Under the pieces are notes generated by a model. The model did no database searches, was not told the origin of the DNA, and saw nothing but the letters and a program-made list of their open reading frames with translations. Below are positions 46,306 through 54,934 of a stretch of DNA of 64,000 bases, in pieces. Each line of letters starts with the position of its first letter. Position 1 is the stretch's first letter. Where the stretch lies: positions 496,001 to 560,000 of the forward strand of contig CANMEE010000002.1 in assembly GCA_947496865.1 (NCBI GenBank). Reading direction: 5' to 3'. The position numbers were made by a program, and so were the translations under genes. Source of the DNA: an uncultured Sphingomonadaceae bacterium (lineage in GTDB: Bacteria; Pseudomonadota; Alphaproteobacteria; Sphingomonadales; Sphingomonadaceae).

Positions 46306-46340
46306 AAAAGGCGGCGGGACTGGGTTCTGCCGCCTTTTTT
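46306..46340 (+). terminator. Intrinsic terminator after the YHS cluster
   Basis: Perfect 10-bp stem aaaaggcggc / gccgcctttt with a 13-nt loop, followed by further T (six in all). It closes the plus-strand YHS/Cys-rich/YHS transcript 19 bp after the second YHS stop. Confidence 0.9.
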
Positions 46341-46408
46341 GCGAGCATAGCTGAAAATTAACGGATATGAGTTATCGCCATGGCAGTTGAGTTGTTGTGG
46401 GGTAAATT

Positions 46409-46807
46409 GTGTACAGGCTTGTCTATATCAGCACACCGAAGCCGGATATTGCCCGAGCCGAATTAGCCAGCATTTTGCGGGCAGGCCGCAAGAATAATAT
46501 CAAAAATGGAATAACTGGCTTGCTGATCCAAGACCGGCGACGCTTTCTTCAATATCTTGAGGGGGAAGTCAGCCAAGTTGAGGAAACATTTGCGCGAATA
46601 TCAAACGACAGACGCCATTCCGCCATCATCCTGTTAAAGACCGGCTATATAGGTCGCCGACAATTTCCGAAATGGGAAATGGCTTCTAAATATGTCGATG
46701 CTGATGCGAGCCTGTTGTCAGCCGTCAAAGATTTGGTGACAAATTGCGACCGAGATGTAGCGAGCGAATTAATGAGTTTCGCCGAAGCACGAGACCGCGC
46801 TGCGTAG
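46409..46807 (+). CDS. BLUF-domain blue-light sensor
   Basis: BLUF domains bind FAD and sense blue light by hydrogen-bond rearrangement. The 132-residue protein is a single BLUF domain with a short C-terminal helix pair. Aligned by eye with AppA, it has the switch Tyr6 (LVYIS), Asn30 (RKNNIKNGITG), Gln48 (FLQYLEG) and the Trp/Met of FPKWEM near 89-91, so the photochemical core is intact. No output enzyme is fused; it is a short BLUF that presumably signals through a partner. The start is GTG 46409. It is separated from the YHS cluster by a terminator. Confidence 0.92.
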   Translation: MYRLVYISTPKPDIARAELASILRAGRKNNIKNGITGLLIQDRRRFLQYLEGEVSQVEETFARISNDRRHSAIILLKTGYIGRRQFPKWEMASKYVDADASLLSAVKDLVTNCDRDVASELMSFAEARDRAA

Positions 46808-46848
46808 CTTTTGACAAGCTATTACAGACGCGGTCCCGAATGACTCAC

Positions 46849-47877
<1,029 letters not shown>

Positions 47878-47883
47878 TTATAT

Positions 47884-47931
47884 TCAGATGATTAGAGCTA
47901 TTAGTATGGTGTTTTTGATGTTGGCTAACAT
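47884..47931 (-). CDS. Short Ile/Leu-rich ORF upstream of ilvC (candidate leader peptide)
   Basis: Fifteen codons encode MLANIKNTILIALII with five Ile (ATC, ATA, ATA, ATC, ATC) and three Leu (TTA, CTA, CTA). It lies in the 94-nt gap between ilvN and ilvC. Its TGA is 15 nt before the ilvC ATG and only about 7 nt before the ilvC Shine-Dalgarno. There is no space for a terminator, so it would act on ilvC translation or mRNA decay. GGGA sits 2 bases before its ATG. The composition is striking but translation is unproven. Confidence 0.55.
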   Translation of the reverse strand: MLANIKNTILIALII

Positions 47932-47962
47932 GATCCCGTTGGAATGAAGGGCAGCGCAGCGT

Positions 47963-48478
47963 TCACGCCGAATCTGGCCCGCGGCCAATAGCGACAACAC
48001 CAGTCCGGCCCACTTCAACCAAACCGACTTCGCGCATCAGGCCGACAAATGTCTGAATCTTGTCCGGTGCTCCGGTAATCTCAAACACGAAACTTTCGGT
48101 GGTCGCGTCGACAACCCGCGCGCGATAAACATCAGCAAGGCGCATGGCTTCAATACGGTTCTCGCCCTTGCCGGCAACTTTGACCAAGGCCAGTTCGCGC
48201 TGCACATGCGGTCCGGCCTCGGTTAGATCGCGCACGCTGTGAACCGGGACCAGCCGATCAAGCTGGGCAATAATCTGTTCGATGACATGGGGTGGGCCGT
48301 TGGTGGCAATGGTGATCCGGCTAATCGCATGATCGGCGCTGATATCTGCCACAGTCAGACTCTCGATATTATAGCCGCGCGCCGTGAACATACCCGCTAT
48401 GCGCGCCAATATACCGGCTTCATTGTCGACCAACACCGCGAGAACGTGGCGCTCGACTTGCTCTTCTTTGATATGCAT
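47963..48478 (-). CDS. ilvN: Acetolactate synthase small (regulatory) subunit
   Basis: IlvN gives feedback inhibition by valine and activates IlvB. The 171-residue protein has the ACT domain RHVLAVLVDNEAGILARIAG, then FTARGYNIESLTV, and the C-terminal ALS-small domain ending VVAIGRGPDSA. Its ATG overlaps the ilvB stop (TAATG), so expression of the subunits is coupled. Confidence 0.97.
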   Translation of the reverse strand: MHIKEEQVERHVLAVLVDNEAGILARIAGMFTARGYNIESLTVADISADHAISRITIATNGPPHVIEQIIAQLDRLVPVHSVRDLTEAGPHVQRELALVKVAGKGENRIEAMRLADVYRARVVDATTESFVFEITGAPDKIQTFVGLMREVGLVEVGRTGVVAIGRGPDSA

Positions 48479-50241
48479 TACACAAGCGCCTTTGCGTTAT
48501 CGTCCATCGTACCTTTTACGTCTTCTGGGGTTAGCAGCATTTCGGTATGGGCTGCACCAGACGGGATCATCGGGAAGCAATTGGCCAATTTAGCCACGCG
48601 GCAATCGACCAATACCGGACCTTCAGTTTCAAGCATTTTTTGAATACCAGCTTCTAAATCAGCCGGTTCTTCAATCAATATTCCGGTCCAGCCATAGCTT
48701 TCGGCCAGCTTGATAAAGTCTGGCAAACTATCACTATAACTATTTGAATAACGGCTTTCATAGGTCAATTCCTGCCATTGCCGGACCATGCCCATATATT
48801 CATTATTGACGATGAAAATCTTGACGGGCAGGCGATATTGGCTGGCGGTGGCCAGTTCCTGAATATTCATCTGGATAGAGGCTTCGCCCGCAATATCGAT
48901 GACCAGCGCATCGGGGTCGCCGAGTTGCGCACCGATGGCGGCAGGAAGGCCATATCCCATGGTGCCAAGGCCGCCGCTAGTCAGCCATTTATTCGGTTTT
49001 TCAAAATCAAAATGTTGCGCTGCCCACATTTGATGTTGGCCGACTTCGGTGGTGATAATCGGATGACGTTCATGGGTCGCCTCCCAGAGCTTGCGTATGG
49101 CCAATTGCGGCATGATCTCGGTCTTATTTTCTGGGAAAGCAAGACAATCGGTCGCACGCCAACCTTTGATCCGTGACCACCATTCTTCATAATCCGGGGC
49201 ATTGAACTTGCGGCCTTTTAATACAGCAAGCAATTGCTCCATCACCCGGCCCACATCCCCGATAACAGGTAAATCGACGCGGACAGTTTTATTGACCGAC
49301 GATCGATCAATATCGACATGAATTTTCTTGCTGTTGGGCGAAAAAGCGTCCAGCCGGCCCGTGATGCGGTCATCAAAGCGGGCGCCAAGGCAAATAACAA
49401 GATCTGCCCGGTTCATTGCCATATTGGCTTCATAAGTGCCGTGCATACCCAACATGCCGAGCCATTGGTCTGAAGATGCGGGAAAAGCACCTAAGCCCAT
49501 AAGCGTCGATGTAACCGGTGCGCCCATTAATTCTGCCAGTTGGCCTAAGGTTTCACTGGCCTTCGGGCCGCTATTGATAATGCCGCCGCCTGTGTAAAGG
49601 ATCGGCGCTTTCGCGCTCATGATCATTTCGGCAGCTTCGTTTATCGCTTTGAAATCACCATCGACCTGTGGTTGATAACGGGAGTTTATCTTCCCGTTAT
49701 GGGAGTTGAATTCAGCCTCCGCGACCTGAACATTTTTGGGAATATCAACCACAACCGGACCGGGCCGACCTTGGGTTGCGATATGAAAGGCTTCATTCAA
49801 CACGCCAGCCAATTCTGACGGTTTTTTGACCAAATAATTATGCTTTGTACAATGGCGAGTAATGCCAACCGTATCGGCTTCCTGAAAAGCGTCGGATCCG
49901 ATCAAATTTGTCGCAACCTGTCCGGTGATAACAACCATCGGGATGGAATCCATCAACGCATCCGTAATGCCGGTCACCGCATTGGTCGCTCCGGGGCCAG
50001 AAGTCACCAGAACAACACCCGGCTTGCCAGTAGCGCGCGCATAGCCCTCAGCCGCATGAGTGGCTGCCTGTTCATGCCGGACCAAAATATGTTTGATCTT
50101 CGGATGGTTATAAAGGGCATCATAAATCGGCAGTACTGCGCCGCCTGGATAACCGAATACGGTATCAACACCCAGATCAAGCAGGGTTTGAACCAATATT
50201 TCTGCACCGCTTTTTTCGGCCACTTTAAGCTCCATTACCAT
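48478..50241 (-). CDS. ilvB: Acetolactate synthase large subunit (biosynthetic)
   Basis: IlvB condenses two pyruvates, or pyruvate and 2-oxobutyrate, using TPP, FAD and Mg2+. The 587-residue protein (start ATG 50241; a TTG at 50295 and ATG 50235 are alternatives) has VDTVFGYPGGAVLPIYDAL, the catalytic Glu in VRHEQAATHAAEGYAR, and the TPP/Mg motif IAGEASIQMNIQELATA. Upstream is a perfect TTGACA and a short GC hairpin close to the start. It leads the ilvB-ilvN pair. Confidence 0.97.
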   Translation of the reverse strand: MVMELKVAEKSGAEILVQTLLDLGVDTVFGYPGGAVLPIYDALYNHPKIKHILVRHEQAATHAAEGYARATGKPGVVLVTSGPGATNAVTGITDALMDSIPMVVITGQVATNLIGSDAFQEADTVGITRHCTKHNYLVKKPSELAGVLNEAFHIATQGRPGPVVVDIPKNVQVAEAEFNSHNGKINSRYQPQVDGDFKAINEAAEMIMSAKAPILYTGGGIINSGPKASETLGQLAELMGAPVTSTLMGLGAFPASSDQWLGMLGMHGTYEANMAMNRADLVICLGARFDDRITGRLDAFSPNSKKIHVDIDRSSVNKTVRVDLPVIGDVGRVMEQLLAVLKGRKFNAPDYEEWWSRIKGWRATDCLAFPENKTEIMPQLAIRKLWEATHERHPIITTEVGQHQMWAAQHFDFEKPNKWLTSGGLGTMGYGLPAAIGAQLGDPDALVIDIAGEASIQMNIQELATASQYRLPVKIFIVNNEYMGMVRQWQELTYESRYSNSYSDSLPDFIKLAESYGWTGILIEEPADLEAGIQKMLETEGPVLVDCRVAKLANCFPMIPSGAAHTEMLLTPEDVKGTMDDNAKALV

Positions 50242-50356
50242 AGTTAAACCCGCAAAGGGCGGGCGTTTGATAGGCGATGCTGCACTGCAAGGCAATGCGT
50301 AAGACCGGCCTGAACTGGGCGGCGCTACATATTTTAATATATTGTGTCAAGCACTT

Positions 50357-51289
50357 TTATTGTAATAATCTAACAATATAATCGGCATTATCGTTATTTA
50401 TAATCTCTTCAGAACGTGGCCAGGCATCGGGACATTGATTGCGGAACCAGGTATATTGGCGTTTGGCATATTGGCGGGTAGCCGCCGATGCTAGCGCCTG
50501 CGCTTCATCCTGAGAGCTGCGCCCGGCTATCCAGTCGCTGATTTCAGAAACGCCGATGGCCCGCATAACCGGGCAATCTGCCGGTAGCTCTCTCTCTAGC
50601 AGCTGAGCGACCTCTTCTTTTGCTCCTCTGTCCAGCATGATCTGGAATCGGCGATCACAGCGCTCGTAAAGCCAATCGCGGGGTGGCAACAAGACGAGCG
50701 GATGCAGGTTTATCTTGTCGGCAATGCCGCCTGCCATATGCGCATGCCAGTGGTTTAATGGTCTCCCGGACGATCGCACGACTTCGAGCGCGCGTTTGAT
50801 ACGGCTCGAATCTCTTGCATGGAGTCGTTGTGCGGATACCGGATCTTCCTTTAGCAAAGCCTCATAAGCATCACCTACATCCATATCGCGAGTATCGGCG
50901 CGAATAGTCGCATCCACCTCTGGTATAGGTGCAATACCGTCGAGCAGCGTGCGGACATAAAGACCGGTACCACCCACTAATATGGGCAAGATATTATTCT
51001 CATGGGCGGCGCTGATCTCTGTTTTGGCATCGCTTGCCCAGCGCGCGGCAGAGCAAGGCTCTGCGCCGTCGATATAACCATAAAGGCGATGACTCATCCC
51101 CTCCATTTCCTCTTCGCTCGGCCGTGCGCTGAGGATTTGGAGATCCGCATAAACCTGCGCGCTATCTGCATTGATAATCACAGAGGGTTGCTTTTTGGCA
51201 AGCTCCAGTGCCAATGCGGATTTGCCGCTGGCCGTCGGACCGACGATCAAGGCTACATCTTTACTGTCTCTCGGAGAATATATGCTCAT
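50357..51289 (-). CDS. miaA: tRNA dimethylallyltransferase
   Basis: MiaA adds the isopentenyl group to A37 of tRNAs that read UNN codons. The 310-residue protein has the P-loop GPTASGKS (residues 17-24), DSAQVYADLQIL, GGTGLYVRTLL, and the C-terminal RQYAKRQYTWFRNQ. The start at ATG 51289 (GTG 51295 also possible) lies inside the beginning of the divergent serB gene, an 8-bp head-to-head overlap. It is followed by the ilvB promoter region. Confidence 0.95.
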   Translation of the reverse strand: MSIYSPRDSKDVALIVGPTASGKSALALELAKKQPSVIINADSAQVYADLQILSARPSEEEMEGMSHRLYGYIDGAEPCSAARWASDAKTEISAAHENNILPILVGGTGLYVRTLLDGIAPIPEVDATIRADTRDMDVGDAYEALLKEDPVSAQRLHARDSSRIKRALEVVRSSGRPLNHWHAHMAGGIADKINLHPLVLLPPRDWLYERCDRRFQIMLDRGAKEEVAQLLERELPADCPVMRAIGVSEISDWIAGRSSQDEAQALASAATRQYAKRQYTWFRNQCPDAWPRSEEIINNDNADYIVRLLQ

Positions 51290-52163
51290 CGCCACGCTAA
51301 TAGCAGCAGATCAGTTGGAAAAGGGAGAGCTAAGTTCGGCTGCCGATCGATTGACCGATGCCGGCGGGAAGATTGATCGCTGTGATGAGATTGTCGACGG
51401 TAGAGCTGCGGATATTTTCTTTGATGGGGATTTAACAGCAGCGCGCGCGGCTTTGTCCATAAGTGATGCAGCGGTTGATTTTGTCGTGCAGCCGGCTGAA
51501 AATCGGAAAAAAAAACTCCTGATATCCGACATGGATAGTACCATGATCACGGTAGAATGTATTGATGAACTGGCCGGATATGCAGGCATCAAAGACCAGA
51601 TCGCCGAGATTACCGAACGGGCGATGCTAGGCGAACTGGATTTTGAAGAAGCGCTGCGGGGCAGGGTGGCATTGCTTGCGGGACTTGAACTGTCGGCGAT
51701 TAATCGCTGTCTGGATGAAAAAGTTGAAATCATGCCCGGTGCCAAAACATTGGTGCGGACTATGGCGGTGCGCGGAGCGAAAACCATATTGGTATCTGGC
51801 GGCTTTACCCGATTTGCTGATCCCGTGGCCCGTGATATTGGATTTGCCAGCGCTGAGGCAAATATCTTGGCGGAAGCGGACGGGCATCTAACTGGAAAAT
51901 TAGCCGGAGCAATTGTCGACGCACAGCGAAAAGCAGAATTGCTGAAGCAAAGCGCGCAATCATTCGGGCTTTCCTTGGATATGTGCATGGCTGTGGGCGA
52001 TGGCGCCAATGATATCCCGATGATAGCGCTCGCAGGAATGGGTGTCGCTTATCACGCCAAACCAAAAGCGGCGGCGGCGGCTGATGCTGCTATCAAGCAT
52101 AGTGACTTGAGTGCCTTGTTATACATACAAGGCATCAGATCAGCTGATTGGATTGCAGGTTAA
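51282..52163 (+). CDS. serB: Phosphoserine phosphatase
   Basis: SerB hydrolyses phosphoserine in the last step of serine synthesis. The 293-residue HAD protein has the nucleophile motif SDMDSTMI (Asp83, Asp85), ILVSGGFTRFADPV, and the metal motif AVGDGANDIPMI. A short N-terminal ACT-like region (residues 1-75) is present. The open frame continues upstream to 51171, but ATG 51282 has GGAGA 5 bases before it and gives the family start MLIATLIAADQ. It overlaps miaA head to head by 8 bp. Confidence 0.95.
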   Translation: MLIATLIAADQLEKGELSSAADRLTDAGGKIDRCDEIVDGRAADIFFDGDLTAARAALSISDAAVDFVVQPAENRKKKLLISDMDSTMITVECIDELAGYAGIKDQIAEITERAMLGELDFEEALRGRVALLAGLELSAINRCLDEKVEIMPGAKTLVRTMAVRGAKTILVSGGFTRFADPVARDIGFASAEANILAEADGHLTGKLAGAIVDAQRKAELLKQSAQSFGLSLDMCMAVGDGANDIPMIALAGMGVAYHAKPKAAAAADAAIKHSDLSALLYIQGIRSADWIAG

Positions 52164-52182
52164 GATACTCAAATATAATAGT

Positions 52183-53196
52183 TTATCTGGATTTCACAAT
52201 ACAGTCATTGCCGGACGCTTTGACGGTGTTGCACATCTTGCTGGCCTGCGCTTTGGTGGCAAAAGGTCCCGCTTGTAGCCGGGTAATCGAGCCGGCATCG
52301 ACAAGATAAGGCTGCAGCCCGTTAAGCGCAGACACCCGTTTTTCGAGATTATTCCAAAGGGCTTTGGCTTTGTTCTGGTTTCCAAAAGCGCCCAGTTGTA
52401 CGCGCCATTTTCCATTTGCGGCCGTTTGAACGGGTGCCGGTGCTGGTTTTGCGACCGGTGGCGCTGCCACGGGTGCCGGTGCTGGTTTTACCGCCGCTGG
52501 CGTTATCGGTTTTGGCGTTGGGGCGGGTCGGACAGCTTGAGATGCAGGCAATTGGGCAGTCTGTATAGCTCCGCTGGACGGTGCGGCCCGCAAACCGCCA
52601 ACTTGTGCGGTACGAACGCGTTTTTCATTTTCTTCCATCTGACCAGCTAGCTCAATGGCGCGGCGGCGTTGATCAAGCGGAATATATTTGTCCATCTGCG
52701 CCATATTGGATGTTGCTTGCGGTAAGCCAGCGGCTGCAGCGCGTGTGACGAGGGCATAAGCTTTGATCCAGTCTTTTTCGACAAAATCCCCGTTAAAGTG
52801 GCCTGTGCCCAGCACATATTGTGCGCGTGGTTCACCGCGATTGGCAGAAGCTTGCAGATAGGGCACGGCTTCTTTGCGGCGCTGGTTCTGGAAAAGAATC
52901 AAACCATAATTGTCATTCGCCTGCAAATGACCTTGATCCGCAGCCCGTTTGTAAAATTGCTCCGCCTTCATCATGTCCATCGGCACGCCACGACCCAGTT
53001 TATAGGCCTGACCCATATTAAATTGTGCGTCAGCATCACCGGCATTAGCAGGTCCGCGCCATTCGGAAATCGCCGTCTTATAGTCGCCACGTCCCCATGC
53101 ATCGACGCCATCTTTAACGTCTGCCAGAGCTGTCGCGGAAAAACCAAAAACGGCGGAAGCCATTAATATGTGCCGAGCAAACTTGGTATTTTTCAT
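52183..53196 (-). CDS. Exported Sel1-repeat/SPOR-domain protein
   Basis: The 337-residue product has a signal peptide (cleaved near ALADV), Sel1/TPR-like repeats at about residues 30-175 (for example DAQFNMGQAYKLGRG), a Pro/Ala linker at about 210-255, and a C-terminal SPOR domain (KWRVQLGAFGNQNKAKALWN, then DAGSITRLQAGPFATK). SPOR domains bind denuded glycan at division sites. It lies opposite the ParA-RHH-TPR/SPOR genes across a 263-bp promoter region, and its architecture mirrors the TPR/SPOR lipoprotein. A role in septal peptidoglycan organisation is inferred. Confidence 0.85.
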   Translation of the reverse strand: MKNTKFARHILMASAVFGFSATALADVKDGVDAWGRGDYKTAISEWRGPANAGDADAQFNMGQAYKLGRGVPMDMMKAEQFYKRAADQGHLQANDNYGLILFQNQRRKEAVPYLQASANRGEPRAQYVLGTGHFNGDFVEKDWIKAYALVTRAAAAGLPQATSNMAQMDKYIPLDQRRRAIELAGQMEENEKRVRTAQVGGLRAAPSSGAIQTAQLPASQAVRPAPTPKPITPAAVKPAPAPVAAPPVAKPAPAPVQTAANGKWRVQLGAFGNQNKAKALWNNLEKRVSALNGLQPYLVDAGSITRLQAGPFATKAQASKMCNTVKASGNDCIVKSR

Positions 53197-53459
53197 ATGA
53201 TTAGGCCCTTGGTCTACGAATTTCTGATGATCATCTTATGCGTAATTTACTCTTAACGCCAATTTGCAAATTTTTCGTAACCCTAATCAAAAAATATGAG
53301 CCGCTACTGAATTGAAATCTAACGCCGTGTAAAATATTTTTGGCCGTCTGAAAAACATCACGATCTTGTTAACTCTATTTTAGCCCTGTTCTGTCAGAGA
53401 TGTCGCTGAGTGTAATTCAGACGTCCTGATCAACCCGTGAAGAGACTAAGGGGAATAGA

Positions 53460-54182
53460 GTGCGAGTTCTAGCAATGGCATCCCAAAAAGGTGGCTCCGG
53501 CAAAACAACTTTGTCGGGTCATTTGGCCGTACAGGCGCAACTGGCCGGAGCCGGTCCGGTTGTCCTTATCGATATTGATCCGCAGGGCTCTTTGGCCGAT
53601 TGGTGGAATGAACGAGAAGCGGAATTGCCCGCCTTCGCGCAAACCACTGTATCTCGCCTCGCCGCCGATCTCGCGATTTTGCGGCAACAAGGTTTTAAAT
53701 TGGCCGTCATTGATACGCCACCAGCCATTACGATGGCGATTCAGTCCGTCATCTCGGTGGCTGAACTCATTGTCATTCCAACACGCCCCAGCCCGCATGA
53801 TCTGCGTGCCGTTGGCGCGACTGTTGATCTGTGTGAACGCGCAGGTAAGCCGCTGTTGTTTGTTGTCAATGGCGCGACACCGAAAGCCAAAATTACTTCC
53901 GAAGCTGCCGTTGCCTTGTCGCAGCACGGCACGGTTGCTCCGATCACGGTCCATCATCGTACAGACTTTGCGGGATCCATGATTGATGGACGGACTGTTA
54001 TGGAAGTGGACCCACAGGGCCGTTCCTCTCAGGAAATTCAGCAACTATGGGGCTATATTTCCGACCGATTGGAGAAAAACTTCCGTCGTACCGTATTTTC
54101 ATCACCTGCCATGGCACCAGTTACGAATGCTGGCGTTCAGCGTCCCGGAGGCAATTTTGGCCGCCGGGTCATCGGGTCCTAA
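53460..54182 (+). CDS. ParA-family ATPase (orphan)
   Basis: The 240-residue protein has the deviant Walker A KGGSGKTT (residues 10-17), VLIDIDPQGSLADWW (Walker A') and FKLAVIDTPPAI (Walker B-like). It lacks an N-terminal helix for DNA binding, so it is the small MipZ/Soj-like type rather than a chromosomal ParA. GTG 53460 follows GGGGA. A ribbon-helix-helix gene starts 18 bp downstream in place of parB. With a TPR/SPOR lipoprotein next, it may position an envelope or division complex. No parS-like site was identified. Confidence 0.85.
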   Translation: MRVLAMASQKGGSGKTTLSGHLAVQAQLAGAGPVVLIDIDPQGSLADWWNEREAELPAFAQTTVSRLAADLAILRQQGFKLAVIDTPPAITMAIQSVISVAELIVIPTRPSPHDLRAVGATVDLCERAGKPLLFVVNGATPKAKITSEAAVALSQHGTVAPITVHHRTDFAGSMIDGRTVMEVDPQGRSSQEIQQLWGYISDRLEKNFRRTVFSSPAMAPVTNAGVQRPGGNFGRRVIGS

Positions 54183-54199
54183 TGGGAGGAGCAGAGAAT

Positions 54200-54898
54200 A
54201 TGAGCGAACCTAAACCATTAGCATCTCTGTCATCGTCCTTATTGGCGCGCAAGGGCGGAGCAAAGCCTGCCATGCGGCGTCAAGGAATGGCGTTTCCAAG
54301 CGAATCCGATCATGAAACAGAAGATCTGGGTTGGAATGACATGGGATATGACACAAATCCTGACCATGCAGCCGCGCAAGCGGAAGAAGACAATGCAGGC
54401 GAGGCCGATCAATATCATTATAATCCATTGGCCGGCGCTATTCCTGAAGTCGTTCCTGCGGTTCGCAAACAGCAGGAAGAAATTGCTGAGAAGTTGAGCC
54501 AGCATCCGGTGCGTCAAGAAGAAGTCGCGCCTGCACCTGAACCAAAGCCTGTGCAAAAAGAGCCAGTCGTTCCGGTTCCGCTTTCCATTTCTCGTGAAGT
54601 GGCCCCTGTTGCAGAAAATTCCAGCATCGGCGTGGCACCGCCGCGGCGCACAAGAGCGGCTGCAGAAAAACAACCCGCTAAGGTCCGCCGTCCGGCAATT
54701 AAGTCGCGGACACGGAAAGCCAAGGCTGCGTTTACCTTACGTTTGGACGCTGACAGGCACTTGAAACTGCGGTTGGCGACGGCTGTGAAGAATGTTTCAG
54801 CACAGCAGTTGGTAACCAAAGCTGTGGATGAATATTTGAGGTCTATCCCCGAACTTGAAGACCTAGCAGAGCGCATTCCGTCACGCGGCGCTGCTTAA
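54200..54898 (+). CDS. Basic low-complexity protein with C-terminal ribbon-helix-helix domain
   Basis: The 232-residue product starts at ATG 54200 after GGGAGGA; an upstream frame (54047) overlaps parA and is unlikely. Residues about 1-170 are Pro/Glu/Lys-rich and probably disordered. The last 55 residues (AAFTLRLDADRHLKLRLATA and following) look like a ribbon-helix-helix DNA-binding or ParA-partner domain. A gene in the parB position with an RHH end suggests it is the ParA partner. It has no signal peptide. Confidence 0.7.
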   Translation: MSEPKPLASLSSSLLARKGGAKPAMRRQGMAFPSESDHETEDLGWNDMGYDTNPDHAAAQAEEDNAGEADQYHYNPLAGAIPEVVPAVRKQQEEIAEKLSQHPVRQEEVAPAPEPKPVQKEPVVPVPLSISREVAPVAENSSIGVAPPRRTRAAAEKQPAKVRRPAIKSRTRKAKAAFTLRLDADRHLKLRLATAVKNVSAQQLVTKAVDEYLRSIPELEDLAERIPSRGAA

Positions 54899-54934
54899 CC
54901 TGACGATATTGAATTTAATTGCGAGGGCATTGAT

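Noticed and set aside
50242..50356. Possible Ile/Leu/Val leader before ilvB
   Set aside because: Only an ATG-TAG and no branched-chain codon run were found; the GC hairpin near the start is too short to call an attenuator.
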